Below, piece by piece: positions 36,207 through 43,997 of a stretch of DNA of 64,000 nucleotides. Both the position numbers and the translations under genes were made by a program. Within the stretch, counting starts at the first letter, position 1. Each line of letters opens with the position of its first letter. Source of the DNA: Tistrella mobilis (GTDB taxonomy: Bacteria > Pseudomonadota > Alphaproteobacteria > Tistrellales > Tistrellaceae); NCBI RefSeq assembly GCF_039634785.1, contig NZ_JBBIAB010000006.1, positions 1 through 64,000 on the forward strand. The letters run 5' to 3'. The notes below the pieces were generated by a model, which was not told where the DNA came from, searched no databases, and saw only the letters and a program-made list of their open reading frames with translations.

Positions 36207-37952
36207 TTACAGGCTCTTCGCCAGTTCTTCCTTCTTCACCTTGCCGGTGGCCGTCATCGGCAGGGCGTCGACGATGCGGATTTCGGGCACCTTGTAGACC
36301 GCCATGGCCTTGCGGCACCAGGCGTCGAGCACGTCGGCGGTGATGCCTTCGGCGCGGTCGGGGTCCAGCCGGATGAAGGCGACCGGCACTTCGCCCTTGT
36401 CGGCATCGGGGCGGCCGATCACGGCGCTGCCGGCGATGGCCGGGTGCTGGCCCAGCAGCGTTTCGATTTCCGAGGGGAAGACGCTCATCCCCTTGACCTT
36501 CAGCATCTCCTTGCGCCGGCCCAGATAGCGGAACGATCCGTCCTCTTCTATCACGCCGATATCGCCGGTGCGCAGCCAGCCGTCGACCAGCGCCTGTTCG
36601 GTGGCCTCGGGCTTGTTGAGATAGCCCTTGAGCAGAGAGGGCGTGCGGATCAGCACCTCGCCCTCGGCGCCGAGCGGCTTCAGCTCTCCGGTGGCGAAAT
36701 CGCAGATCTTGACCTCGGTGCCGGGGACCGGGAAGCCCACGAAGACCGGGGCGGATTTCAGGTCGTAATCATCCGTCTGCATGCCGGTGGTGAAGGTGTC
36801 CGAGGTGTGGGTCTCGGTCATGCCGTATGAGGTTTCGCGGAGCGTGAGGCCGGTCAACTCGTGCCAGCGGCGGCGGAATTCGGGGTTCAGCTTCTTCACG
36901 AACGAGATCGTGGTCATGGACCGCAGCGACGAGAGATCGCGGGCGGTGATGTCGGGCCGGTCCATCAGCTCGACAATGTTGTCCATGATCATCGAACCGC
37001 GGCTGACCCTGTAGCGCTCGATCGCGGCCAGCACCGCATCGCCGTCCCAGCGCGCCAGCAGCACCATGGTCGAGCCGCTGAAGACCGGCAGCAGCACGCC
37101 CAGATTCTCGCCCGCGATCCAGAACACCGGCAGGAAGTTCAGCAGCACGTCGGTCTCGTCGCCCGGCGACACGAAGCTGGCCGAGGCGGCCGAGGTATAG
37201 ACCATGTCGCGCTGGGTGTGGATGCAGCCCTTGGGCATGCCGGTGGTGCCGCCGGTGTAGTTGATGGCGGCCCAGGCATCCAGATCGGCGGCGTGGTCGG
37301 GGCGCGGGCTGGTTTCCGCCGCCAGCACCTCCATGAAGCGGCCATCGGCGCCGGCGCAGTCGCGCGGGGCGGCGAACAGCCCCGCCGGCACCGGCAGGGT
37401 GGGCTCACCCTCGGGCGCCATGTCGGCGAAGGCGGTGGTGTAGACCGTCTTCAGCGCCGTTTTGGCCCGCACCGCCTGGACCAGCGGATAAAGCTGGTCC
37501 AGCACCACGATCACCCTGGCTTCGGTGTCGTTCAGTTCGTAGGCGAGTTCCAGTTCCTTGAACATCGGGTTGACCGGCACATGGATGCAGCCGGCCTTGA
37601 GGATGCCGTAAAAGGCGATCAGGAATTGCGGGCAGTTGGGCAGGAACACGGCGACCCGGTCGCCCGGCACCAGGCCGAGCGCGGCCAGATGGGCGGCGAA
37701 GCGGTCCGACAGCCGGTCCAGATCTCCGAAGCTGATCTCGCGGCCATAGAAGATGATCGCGGTCTTGTCGGGGTTGGCGGCCGCGCGCCGGCTCAGATAG
37801 TCGGTGATCGCGATCTCGCCCAGCGGGTAATGCGCCTGGCGCGGCAGCCCGGCCGGCCAGCGATCCTCGCGGAGCTTCGCGACATGGGCGAGATAGGCGG
37901 CTTCATCGGCGAAGCCCGACGCGGTGGCGGGTGCAGCGGCGGCGGTGGTCAT
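36207..37952 (-). CDS. AMP-dependent acyl-CoA synthetase/ligase
   Basis: A 581-residue member of the ANL superfamily. Core motifs: INYTGGTTGMPKGCIHTQRD (P-loop), SYGMTETHT, DGWLRTGDIGVIEEDGSF, GRRKEMLKVKGMSVFPSEIE (hinge) and PMTATGKVKKEEL (catalytic Lys). It activates a carboxylic acid to its CoA thioester. GGAGAGGAG precedes ATG 37952. It is divergent from the carboxyltransferase gene, with a dyad between them, so both probably act in one acid-degradation route. Confidence 0.9.
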   Translation of the reverse strand: MTTAAAAPATASGFADEAAYLAHVAKLREDRWPAGLPRQAHYPLGEIAITDYLSRRAAANPDKTAIIFYGREISFGDLDRLSDRFAAHLAALGLVPGDRVAVFLPNCPQFLIAFYGILKAGCIHVPVNPMFKELELAYELNDTEARVIVVLDQLYPLVQAVRAKTALKTVYTTAFADMAPEGEPTLPVPAGLFAAPRDCAGADGRFMEVLAAETSPRPDHAADLDAWAAINYTGGTTGMPKGCIHTQRDMVYTSAASASFVSPGDETDVLLNFLPVFWIAGENLGVLLPVFSGSTMVLLARWDGDAVLAAIERYRVSRGSMIMDNIVELMDRPDITARDLSSLRSMTTISFVKKLNPEFRRRWHELTGLTLRETSYGMTETHTSDTFTTGMQTDDYDLKSAPVFVGFPVPGTEVKICDFATGELKPLGAEGEVLIRTPSLLKGYLNKPEATEQALVDGWLRTGDIGVIEEDGSFRYLGRRKEMLKVKGMSVFPSEIETLLGQHPAIAGSAVIGRPDADKGEVPVAFIRLDPDRAEGITADVLDAWCRKAMAVYKVPEIRIVDALPMTATGKVKKEELAKSL

Positions 37953-38079
37953 GATCCAGGCATCTCCTCTCCCGCGCGGGCGGTCCGCCGTCTCCTGCGG
38001 GGCCGGCATGCCCCGGTCTTCGGCAGCGGATCCCTGATCCCGCGCATGGGCCCAAGTGAAGCACCGGCCTCAGGGTAAT

Positions 38080-38095
38080 TCAAACGTTTATTTGA
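38080..38095. promoter_or_regulatory. Candidate operator between ligase and carboxyltransferase genes
   Basis: TCAAA-CGTTTA-TTTGA is an inverted repeat in the only AT-rich part of the divergent interval, 58 bases before the carboxyltransferase start. No regulator gene is adjacent, so the factor is unknown (TetR- and MerR-type acyl-CoA regulators bind similar sites). Confidence 0.4.
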
Positions 38096-38152
38096 TCACC
38101 ATTGACGCATCGCCCATACTTTGCCGACAACAAGAACGAGGAAACGTTCCAC

Positions 38153-39700
38153 ATGAGCTGGGAAGCCGATATCGAGGAACTGCGCCGTCGTCAGGCGATG
38201 ACCGCGCGGATGGGTGGTGAGGAAAAGGTCGCGCGCCAGCATGCCAACGGCAAGCTGACGGTGCGGGAGCGCATCGACGCCCTGCTGGACCAGGGCAGCT
38301 TTCGCGAGATCGGCTCGGTGGCCGGCCGCGGCAGCTATGATGCCGACGGCCAGCTGGTCGATCTGTCGCCGGCCAATTTCGTCTTCGGCCGCGGCCGGAT
38401 CGACGGCCGGCCGGTGGTGGTGGGCGGCGACGATTTCACCGTCCGCGGCGGTGCGGCCGATGCCTCGATCCACGAAAAGCAGGTGCAGTGCGAAAAGCTG
38501 GCCGGGGAATACCGCCAGCCGCTGATCCGCCTGGTCGACGGCACCGGCGGCGGCGGCTCGGTCAAATCCTACGAGACCATCGGCCATACCTATGTCCCCG
38601 CCAATCCCGGCTGGGAGGTGGTGGTGCAGAACCTGGAAACCATCCCGGTCGTGGCGCTGGCGCTGGGATCCGTCGCGGGGCTGGGCGCCGCCAAGACGGT
38701 GGCGAGCCATTATTCGCTGATGGTGAAGGACATCTCGCAGATGTTCATCGCCGGCCCCGCGGTGGTGGCGCGTGCCGGCGAAAGCCTGACCAAGGAAGAG
38801 CTGGGCGGCGCGATGATCCACGCCAAAGCCGGCGCGGTCGACGATGTGGTCGAAAGCGAGGCCGAGGCGTTCGAGCGCGCCCGCCGTTTCCTCTCTTACC
38901 TGCCGTCCTCGGTGGACGAACTGCCGCCCCGGATTGCGCCGACCGACGATCCGGAGCGCCGCGACGACTGGCTGATCAAGGCGGTGCCCCGGGAACGCCG
39001 CCGGGTCTATGACATGCGCCGGATCGTGAAATCGGTGGTCGACCAGGGCAGTTTCTTCGAGATGGGCAAGTGGTTCGGCCGCTCGGCCATCACCGGCCTC
39101 GCCCGGATCGACGGCTGGCCGGTGGCGGTGCTGGCCAGCGACCCGCATTTTTACGGCGGCGGCTGGACGGCCGACACGGCGCAGAAGGTGGTGCGCTTCG
39201 TGGACCTTGCCGACACCTTCCACCTGCCGGTGGTGCATCTGGTCGACATCCCGGGCTTCCTGATCGGGCTGGATGCCGAGAAGACCGCCACCATCCGCCA
39301 CGGCGCCCGGGCGCTGTCGGCGGTGTATCAGGCGCGGGTGCCCTGGTGCACGGTGGTCATCCGCCGCGCCTTCGGCGTGGCCGGCGCGGCAATGATGAAC
39401 CATACCCGCGCGCGCTATCGCTTTGCCTGGCCCTCGGGCGACTGGGGCTCTCTGCCGATGGAAGGCGGCATCGAGGTGGCCTATCGCGCCGAACTGGACA
39501 AGGCCCCCGACCGCGAGGCGGCGATGGCCGAAATCACCGACCGCCTGGAAAAGGTCCGCTCCCCCTTCCGCAGCGCCGAGGCCTTCTCGATCGAGGAAAT
39601 CATCGACCCCCGCGACACCCGCCCGCTGCTCTGCGAATTCGCCAACCTGGCCGCCCCGCTGCGCAAGCCGGGCTTCAGGGCGGCGGGGTTCAGGCCCTGA
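38153..39700 (+). CDS. Biotin-dependent acyl-CoA carboxylase, carboxyltransferase subunit
   Basis: A 515-residue carboxyltransferase beta-type protein (relatives: propionyl-CoA, methylcrotonyl-CoA and geranyl-CoA carboxylases). Motifs: NGKLTVRERIDALLDQGSF, LVDGTGGGGSVKSYETIGH, GPAVVARAGESLTKEELGG (acyl-CoA site) and LVDIPGFLIGLDAEKTATIR. GAGGAAA lies before ATG 38153. No biotin carboxylase/carrier gene is in the window, so the partner subunit must be elsewhere. The acyl chain is unknown. Confidence 0.88.
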   Translation: MSWEADIEELRRRQAMTARMGGEEKVARQHANGKLTVRERIDALLDQGSFREIGSVAGRGSYDADGQLVDLSPANFVFGRGRIDGRPVVVGGDDFTVRGGAADASIHEKQVQCEKLAGEYRQPLIRLVDGTGGGGSVKSYETIGHTYVPANPGWEVVVQNLETIPVVALALGSVAGLGAAKTVASHYSLMVKDISQMFIAGPAVVARAGESLTKEELGGAMIHAKAGAVDDVVESEAEAFERARRFLSYLPSSVDELPPRIAPTDDPERRDDWLIKAVPRERRRVYDMRRIVKSVVDQGSFFEMGKWFGRSAITGLARIDGWPVAVLASDPHFYGGGWTADTAQKVVRFVDLADTFHLPVVHLVDIPGFLIGLDAEKTATIRHGARALSAVYQARVPWCTVVIRRAFGVAGAAMMNHTRARYRFAWPSGDWGSLPMEGGIEVAYRAELDKAPDREAAMAEITDRLEKVRSPFRSAEAFSIEEIIDPRDTRPLLCEFANLAAPLRKPGFRAAGFRP

Positions 39701-39723
39701 GGGCATCCATGCCACCTGCTTCC

Positions 39724-39753
39724 GCGAAGCCCTGCCATCAGGCGGGGCTTCGC
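39724..39753 (+). terminator. Hairpin after carboxyltransferase gene
   Basis: GCGAAGCCCTGCC (39724-39736) pairs, with one G-U, with GGCGGGGCTTCGC (39741-39753). It has no T-run. From 39754 to 40032 I see no gene or clear motif; it contains the leader of the desaturase gene. Confidence 0.6.
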
Positions 39754-40032
39754 TCCCGGATGTCCGGCCATCGAATATTCTGAAAGTATTGCGGCCTGTT
39801 GTTTGTGGCAGGTCGGGACACCATATGTTGAAGACGGGACAGAACGTATCGACGCCTGGATAATTGTCGCAGGTCCGGGCGATATCAGGTGTATGGGGTG
39901 CCATCACTTTGCAGAAGGCGGTCGTCAGAAAGACGGGCACGCCGAAGACAGCCGCACACGCGGAACCAAAGTCATCCCGAACCGTTTCCTTCCAGGCCCT
40001 CTGGTGATTTCAGCCCGGCAAGAGTACACAGC

Positions 40033-41037
40033 ATGAATACATCAGCGGATCTGCGGCGGGATGTGCGGCAATTCCAGGCGCCGATCTTATACAAAAGCCT
40101 CCTCCAGGTGGCGACGTCGTTCGGTGGCTTCTGGGCCAGCTGTGCCGCCATGTATCTCTTAAGCGATATATCCTACTGGCTTTCGCTGGCACTTGCTCCG
40201 CTGGCCGCCGGGTTTCTGGTACGCATCTTCATCATTCAGCATGATTGCGGGCACTGGTCGTTTTTTCGCGGGCGCCGTGCAAACGATCTTCTGGGCTTTG
40301 CCTGCAGCCTCTTCACGCTGGCACCTTACGCATCCTGGCGCCGTCAGCATGCGGGCCATCACGGCGTGTGGAACAACCTCGACCGCCGGCAGAGCGGCGC
40401 CGACATCTATTCGTCCTGCCTCACCGTGGCCGAATACAACGACCTCAGCCGGCAGCGGCGCTGGTGGTACCGGATCACCCGGCATCCGCTGGTCGCCAAT
40501 CTTCTCCTGCCGCCTTTGGTCTTTCTGGGGCTGTACCGGGTGCCGTTCGATGCACCGCCGACCTGGCGACGCGAGCGTCGGGCGGTCTATGTGACCGATG
40601 CGGCGCTGGTCGCGATATTCGGTGGCCTGGGTCTGCTGCTCGGCTTCGGTGAGGTGGCGAGCATACAACTTCCGATCATGATATTGGCGTCGATCATCGG
40701 CGTGTGGCTGTTTTCCGTCCAGCATCGGGCCGAGACGACGCGGTGGGCGCGCGAGCGCGACTGGGATCCGGTCTCAGCATCCCTGCAAGGATCGACCTGT
40801 CTGCGCCTGCCGGCCGTTCTGCAATGGTTTACCGGGAATATCGGCTTTCATCATGTGCATCATCTGAATGCACGCATCCCCAACTATCGGCTCCAGGAAT
40901 GTCATGAGTCGATCCGCGAGCTGCATGATGTTCCGACCCTGTCCCTCAAGGCGGGGCTCGGCGCGGTGCGCTATGCCCTGTGGGACGAGCAGCGCGGACG
41001 CATGGTCACGTTCCGCGAGGCAGCCCCCCGGTCGTGA
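40033..41037 (+). CDS. Membrane fatty-acid desaturase
   Basis: A 334-residue membrane protein with the three histidine boxes of the desaturase superfamily: HDCGH (about residue 74), HAGHH (about 110) and HHVHH (about 275). The hydrophobic pairs lie before the first box and between the second and third. It resembles acyl-lipid desaturases, which place a double bond in membrane lipid chains; the position cannot be told. It appears to be a lone gene with a 332-base upstream gap. Confidence 0.85.
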   Translation: MNTSADLRRDVRQFQAPILYKSLLQVATSFGGFWASCAAMYLLSDISYWLSLALAPLAAGFLVRIFIIQHDCGHWSFFRGRRANDLLGFACSLFTLAPYASWRRQHAGHHGVWNNLDRRQSGADIYSSCLTVAEYNDLSRQRRWWYRITRHPLVANLLLPPLVFLGLYRVPFDAPPTWRRERRAVYVTDAALVAIFGGLGLLLGFGEVASIQLPIMILASIIGVWLFSVQHRAETTRWARERDWDPVSASLQGSTCLRLPAVLQWFTGNIGFHHVHHLNARIPNYRLQECHESIRELHDVPTLSLKAGLGAVRYALWDEQRGRMVTFREAAPRS

Positions 41038-41186
41038 AAGGCGATGACTGATCGAGGGATCGTCTGGGATTTCAGGCGGTTGTCAGAACCTGTCTGGTGA
41101 CCCGCATGTGGAGCCGGGCCACAGACCCGCTGCTCTGCGCATTCGCCGGCCTGGCGACCTGAACGGACACGGCCGGAGACAGGGTC

Positions 41187-41355
41187 ATGACCAGCATCAC
41201 CATCCACGATCTGGACGACGCGCTGACACGCCGCCTCGGTCGCCGCGCCGGAAAACCTGGGCCGGACCATCCATGCTCGCTTTGCCGCCATTGGTGGGGT
41301 GGATCTGGAGGTTCCGGGGCGGGGGACAATGCGCGAACCGCCGTCATTTTCCTGA
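41187..41355 (+). pseudogene. Decayed FitA/VapB-like antitoxin
   Basis: It begins MTSITIHDLDDALTRRLGRR, a ribbon-helix-helix antitoxin N-terminus. The C-terminal half (ENLGRTIHARFAAIGGVDLE, ending at the TGA at 41353) is in another frame from 41251. The central part typical of FitA is missing, so there was an internal deletion with frameshift at about 41248-41251. Confidence 0.75.
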
Positions 41356-41373
41356 GGGCTGCGGATCGCACGC

Positions 41374-41535
41374 ATGATTCTGGTCGACACCAATGTCATC
41401 TCGGACGTGATGCGCGCCGTCCCCGCGGCTGTGGTCCTGGACTGGTTCGCGCGGCACGAGCCGACGGAGCTTTTCCTCAGCGCCATCAGCAAGGCCGAAT
41501 TGCGACGGGGGGCTGCTGCCTCTCCGGTTGATTGA
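41374..41535 (+). pseudogene. Truncated FitB/VapC (PIN-domain) toxin
   Basis: It begins MILVDTNVISDVMRAVPAAV and continues through FLSAISKAELRRG, the first half of a PIN-domain ribonuclease, then stops after 53 residues. The first acidic residue (DTN) and second (the Glu in KAELRRG) are present, but the C-terminal acidic pair is missing, so it is not functional. It follows the decayed antitoxin by 18 bases. Confidence 0.78.
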
Positions 41536-41622
41536 CTTCCGGCCGCCGCTGATCGACAGTCCCGACATCGGCTTTGAGAATGCGGGCGAACGCCTCCCCT
41601 CATCGTCAACGGTTTACGATCC

Positions 41623-41648
41623 AAAACCCGCCTGATACGGCGGGTTTT
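41623..41648. terminator. Terminator hairpin
   Basis: AAAACCCGCC (41623-41632) pairs with GGCGGGTTTT (41639-41648). It has A-rich and T-rich sides, so it can act in both directions; the minus-strand reading would end the XRE gene transcript. Confidence 0.85.
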
Positions 41649-41700
41649 GTGATTTCAGCCAGAAAGAAAGGCGGGTATCTCCCGTCTTCGGACACGCTTT

Positions 41701-42042
41701 TCAGCGCCGCCGCCGCTCCATCACCCCCACAATCCCCGCCAGCAGTTCCACATCTTCTTCCGGCAACAGCTTCACCCCGTTGAGGACTTTCAGGGCGCTG
41801 TCGGACATGGTCTGCAGTTCGCCGGGGGCGGGCAGGGTGTCGAGGAAGAAGTCGGCGATCCGCACGTTCAGGATGCGGGCGAGCTGGTCGAGCGTGCGGA
41901 TGCTGGTGATCACCCGGCCGCGTTCGAAATTGGAGATGGTTTCGACGTTCTTGCGCATCAATTGGGCAAGCTGCGCCTGCGTCAGACCGCGGGCTTCGCG
42001 GAACGCTCTGATGCGTGTGCCGATGTGAATGCCGATGTCCAT
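41701..42042 (-). CDS. XRE-family helix-turn-helix regulator
   Basis: A 113-residue protein. Residues 8-62 are the Cro/CI-type helix-turn-helix (TRIRAFREARGLTQAQLAQL, then ETISNFERGR). The C-terminal 50 residues form a short helical tail. It has a dyad in its promoter and is divergent from a secreted-protein gene. Target unknown; self-regulation is likely. Confidence 0.85.
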   Translation of the reverse strand: MDIGIHIGTRIRAFREARGLTQAQLAQLMRKNVETISNFERGRVITSIRTLDQLARILNVRIADFFLDTLPAPGELQTMSDSALKVLNGVKLLPEEDVELLAGIVGVMERRRR

Positions 42043-42085
42043 GGGCCCGATCCTGCGGACAAAGCCATCGGCTGACCATCTGCGT

Positions 42086-42115
42086 AATTCACGGGGTCTT
42101 TTACCCCACGTAATT
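42086..42115. promoter_or_regulatory. Candidate XRE operator
   Basis: GGGGT-CTTTT-ACCCC (42093-42107) is a perfect dyad flanked on both sides by TAATT. It lies between the divergent XRE gene and the secreted-protein gene at 42186, so it could control both. Confidence 0.45.
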
Positions 42116-42185
42116 TTAGGGTATGGGTGGCGTTCGGCGCATGGGGGGCGTGCGGATCAACCGCGGATGGGGCAGGTGCAGGGGC

Positions 42186-42785
42186 ATGGCGACGGGAAAC
42201 CGGCGGGGTGGGCGCAGATCGGGCGGGGGTAGATCGGGCCGGCGGGTGGCGGCCATGGTGGCGGTCGCGCTCTCCGTCACCCTCCCACCCCCCGCCCATG
42301 CCGCCTGGCAACGCCTGCCGCCTGAACTTGTCCCTTTCGACCCGTCCCCGCCGGATGGGGGCGCGCGGCCGGTCTGGTATCTGGCGGCCGAGGGGCGGGA
42401 GAGTGTGCTGGTCGCCAGCTGCCGCGCCGGTGGCGGGCCGGTGCTGTACTGGGTGGCACTGGCCGGGGCGGCCCGCGCCGGCGGGCGGGTGCCGCCGGGG
42501 GTGGCGGCGCTGGAGGTGGTGTGGCGGGTGGGGGACGGGCCGGCAGAGGCCGGTGTCTGGTGGGCCGGGCCCACGCCCGACATGCTGCGGCCGGAAGGCG
42601 ATCTGGCGCTGCTGGAGCGGCTGGCCGGCGAAACGCGGTTCGAGATGCACGGCGCCCGGCTGCCCCTGCAGCGCTTCGACGTGACCGGCACCGCAACCGT
42701 GGTCACCGATGTGGTGACGGCCTGTCTGTCCGGTGGCGCCGCTCCGCCCCCGTCCGCTTCCCCGGCCGCCTCCCCATCCAACTGA
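42186..42785 (+). CDS. Secreted hypothetical protein
   Basis: A 199-residue protein with an Arg-rich start, a hydrophobic stretch (VAAMVAVALSVTLPPPAHA) and a likely signal-peptidase site after AHA. The mature part has two Cys (VASCRAGGG and VVTACLSGG). The order of features (a buried basic/Cys strand, then VVWRVGDGP, a Trp pair, and a late FDVTGT strand) resembles the VasI/TagO type of periplasmic protein, but this is a weak likeness only. ATG 42186 is chosen because it directly precedes the signal region; longer starts are possible. Confidence 0.6.
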   Translation: MATGNRRGGRRSGGGRSGRRVAAMVAVALSVTLPPPAHAAWQRLPPELVPFDPSPPDGGARPVWYLAAEGRESVLVASCRAGGGPVLYWVALAGAARAGGRVPPGVAALEVVWRVGDGPAEAGVWWAGPTPDMLRPEGDLALLERLAGETRFEMHGARLPLQRFDVTGTATVVTDVVTACLSGGAAPPPSASPAASPSN

Positions 42786-42803
42786 GAAGGGGCGTGGCCG
42801 GGG

Positions 42804-43997
42804 TCAGCCCTGGCCCGCCCGGCCCGTCCAGAATTCCGCCCCCGGAAACCGCCCCGCGGCCTGGGCGTAATAGGCGGCCAGGCGGCCGCGATAGATGGCG
42901 CGCAGGCGCGCCTGCGCCGCCACCACCTGAGGGATGGCGCTGCTGTCGCCGCCGAGTGCCGCATCCACCGCGCGGGCCGCCTGGCGGCCGGCATGCATGG
43001 CCGAGAGCAGGCCCTGCGCCGAGAGCGGGTCATAAGCCTGGGCGGCATCGCCGGCCGCAATCCAGCCGGCCCCCGCCAGAAGATCGAGCGCCGTGCCGCC
43101 GGCATCGCAGGCGGCAACCGGATCCAGCGCCGCCCCGGCATCGGCATGGCCGGTCAGCCGGGCCAGATGACGGGTGGCGAGCCGGGCCGCATGCCAGCGT
43201 GGCCGGTCGGCCAGGATCCGCGCCGCCGTGGCCGGGCTGGTGTGCAGCGCCGCCATCACGGCGCCCGACGGCAGCCGTGCCGCATACCACCAGCCTTCGG
43301 GCACCGCCTCGATCACCGTGCGGTCGAACCCCGGATCGGCCATCGGCCCGTCGGTGACCGAAATCCGCGCGAAGATGGCGATCAGCCGGTCGTCGCGCAG
43401 CCGGCCAGCGCCCAGCTGGCGGGCAAGCGCCGCCCGCCGCCCGGTGGCGTCGATGAGCCAGCGCGCCCACACCGGCGGCCCGCCATCGGAGACATCGACC
43501 CGCCAGAGGGGGGCCGTATCCGGCGCCGTATCGCCGCTCTCCCGCCGGACCGCCACGACCCGCGCCCGGCGCCGGCCGGCGCCGGCATCGATCGCCGCCC
43601 GGCGCAGCGCGGCATCGAAAGCCGGGCGGTCCAGCCGCCAGCCGGGGCCGTCGGGGCTGCGCAGGAAATCGGTCGCTTCCAGCTCGTCGGAGGCCCAGGC
43701 GGAGAGGGTGCCGCGGACGCGGCCATGACGGGCAGGATCGGGCGGCGGCAGGCCGGCCGCCCGGAAGAAGCCGGCGGCGGCCCCGGGCAGGGCCTCGCCG
43801 ATCTTCATGTCCCGCCCATCCGGATGCAGCCGCCCCGGATCGGCGATCATCGCCCGGCGCCCGGCCATGGCCAGCGCATGGGCCGCCACCGCACCCGCCG
43901 GGCCGCCGCCGGCGATCAGGACATCGACCACACGGCCGGCGGGTGCGGCCGGCCGTGCGGGATGGCCGTCAGCGGCGTCTGTCGGTGTGGCGGACAC
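42804..43997 (-). CDS. LodB-like flavoprotein (CTQ-forming monooxygenase)
   Basis: A 397-residue FAD-dependent protein. The N-terminus has VLIAGGGPAGAVAAHALAMA (dinucleotide site), then the ATG near DGRDMKIGEALPG typical of halogenase/geranylgeranyl-reductase-like flavoproteins, and a C-terminal GAGWIAAGDAAQAYDPLSAQ. In the known LodAB and GoxAB pairs, the flavoprotein LodB is needed to build the cysteine tryptophylquinone cofactor of its partner. Here it directly follows a LodA-like gene and overlaps it by 29 bases, which strongly supports this role. Confidence 0.82.
   Translation of the reverse strand: MSATPTDAADGHPARPAAPAGRVVDVLIAGGGPAGAVAAHALAMAGRRAMIADPGRLHPDGRDMKIGEALPGAAAGFFRAAGLPPPDPARHGRVRGTLSAWASDELEATDFLRSPDGPGWRLDRPAFDAALRRAAIDAGAGRRRARVVAVRRESGDTAPDTAPLWRVDVSDGGPPVWARWLIDATGRRAALARQLGAGRLRDDRLIAIFARISVTDGPMADPGFDRTVIEAVPEGWWYAARLPSGAVMAALHTSPATAARILADRPRWHAARLATRHLARLTGHADAGAALDPVAACDAGGTALDLLAGAGWIAAGDAAQAYDPLSAQGLLSAMHAGRQAARAVDAALGGDSSAIPQVVAAQARLRAIYRGRLAAYYAQAAGRFPGAEFWTGRAGQG

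Noticed and set aside
38096-39940. Long minus-strand open frame of 614 codons
   Set aside because: It is antisense to the carboxyltransferase gene, which has clear family motifs; the antisense protein is His/Arg/Gly-rich and motif-free, as expected of high-GC shadow frames.
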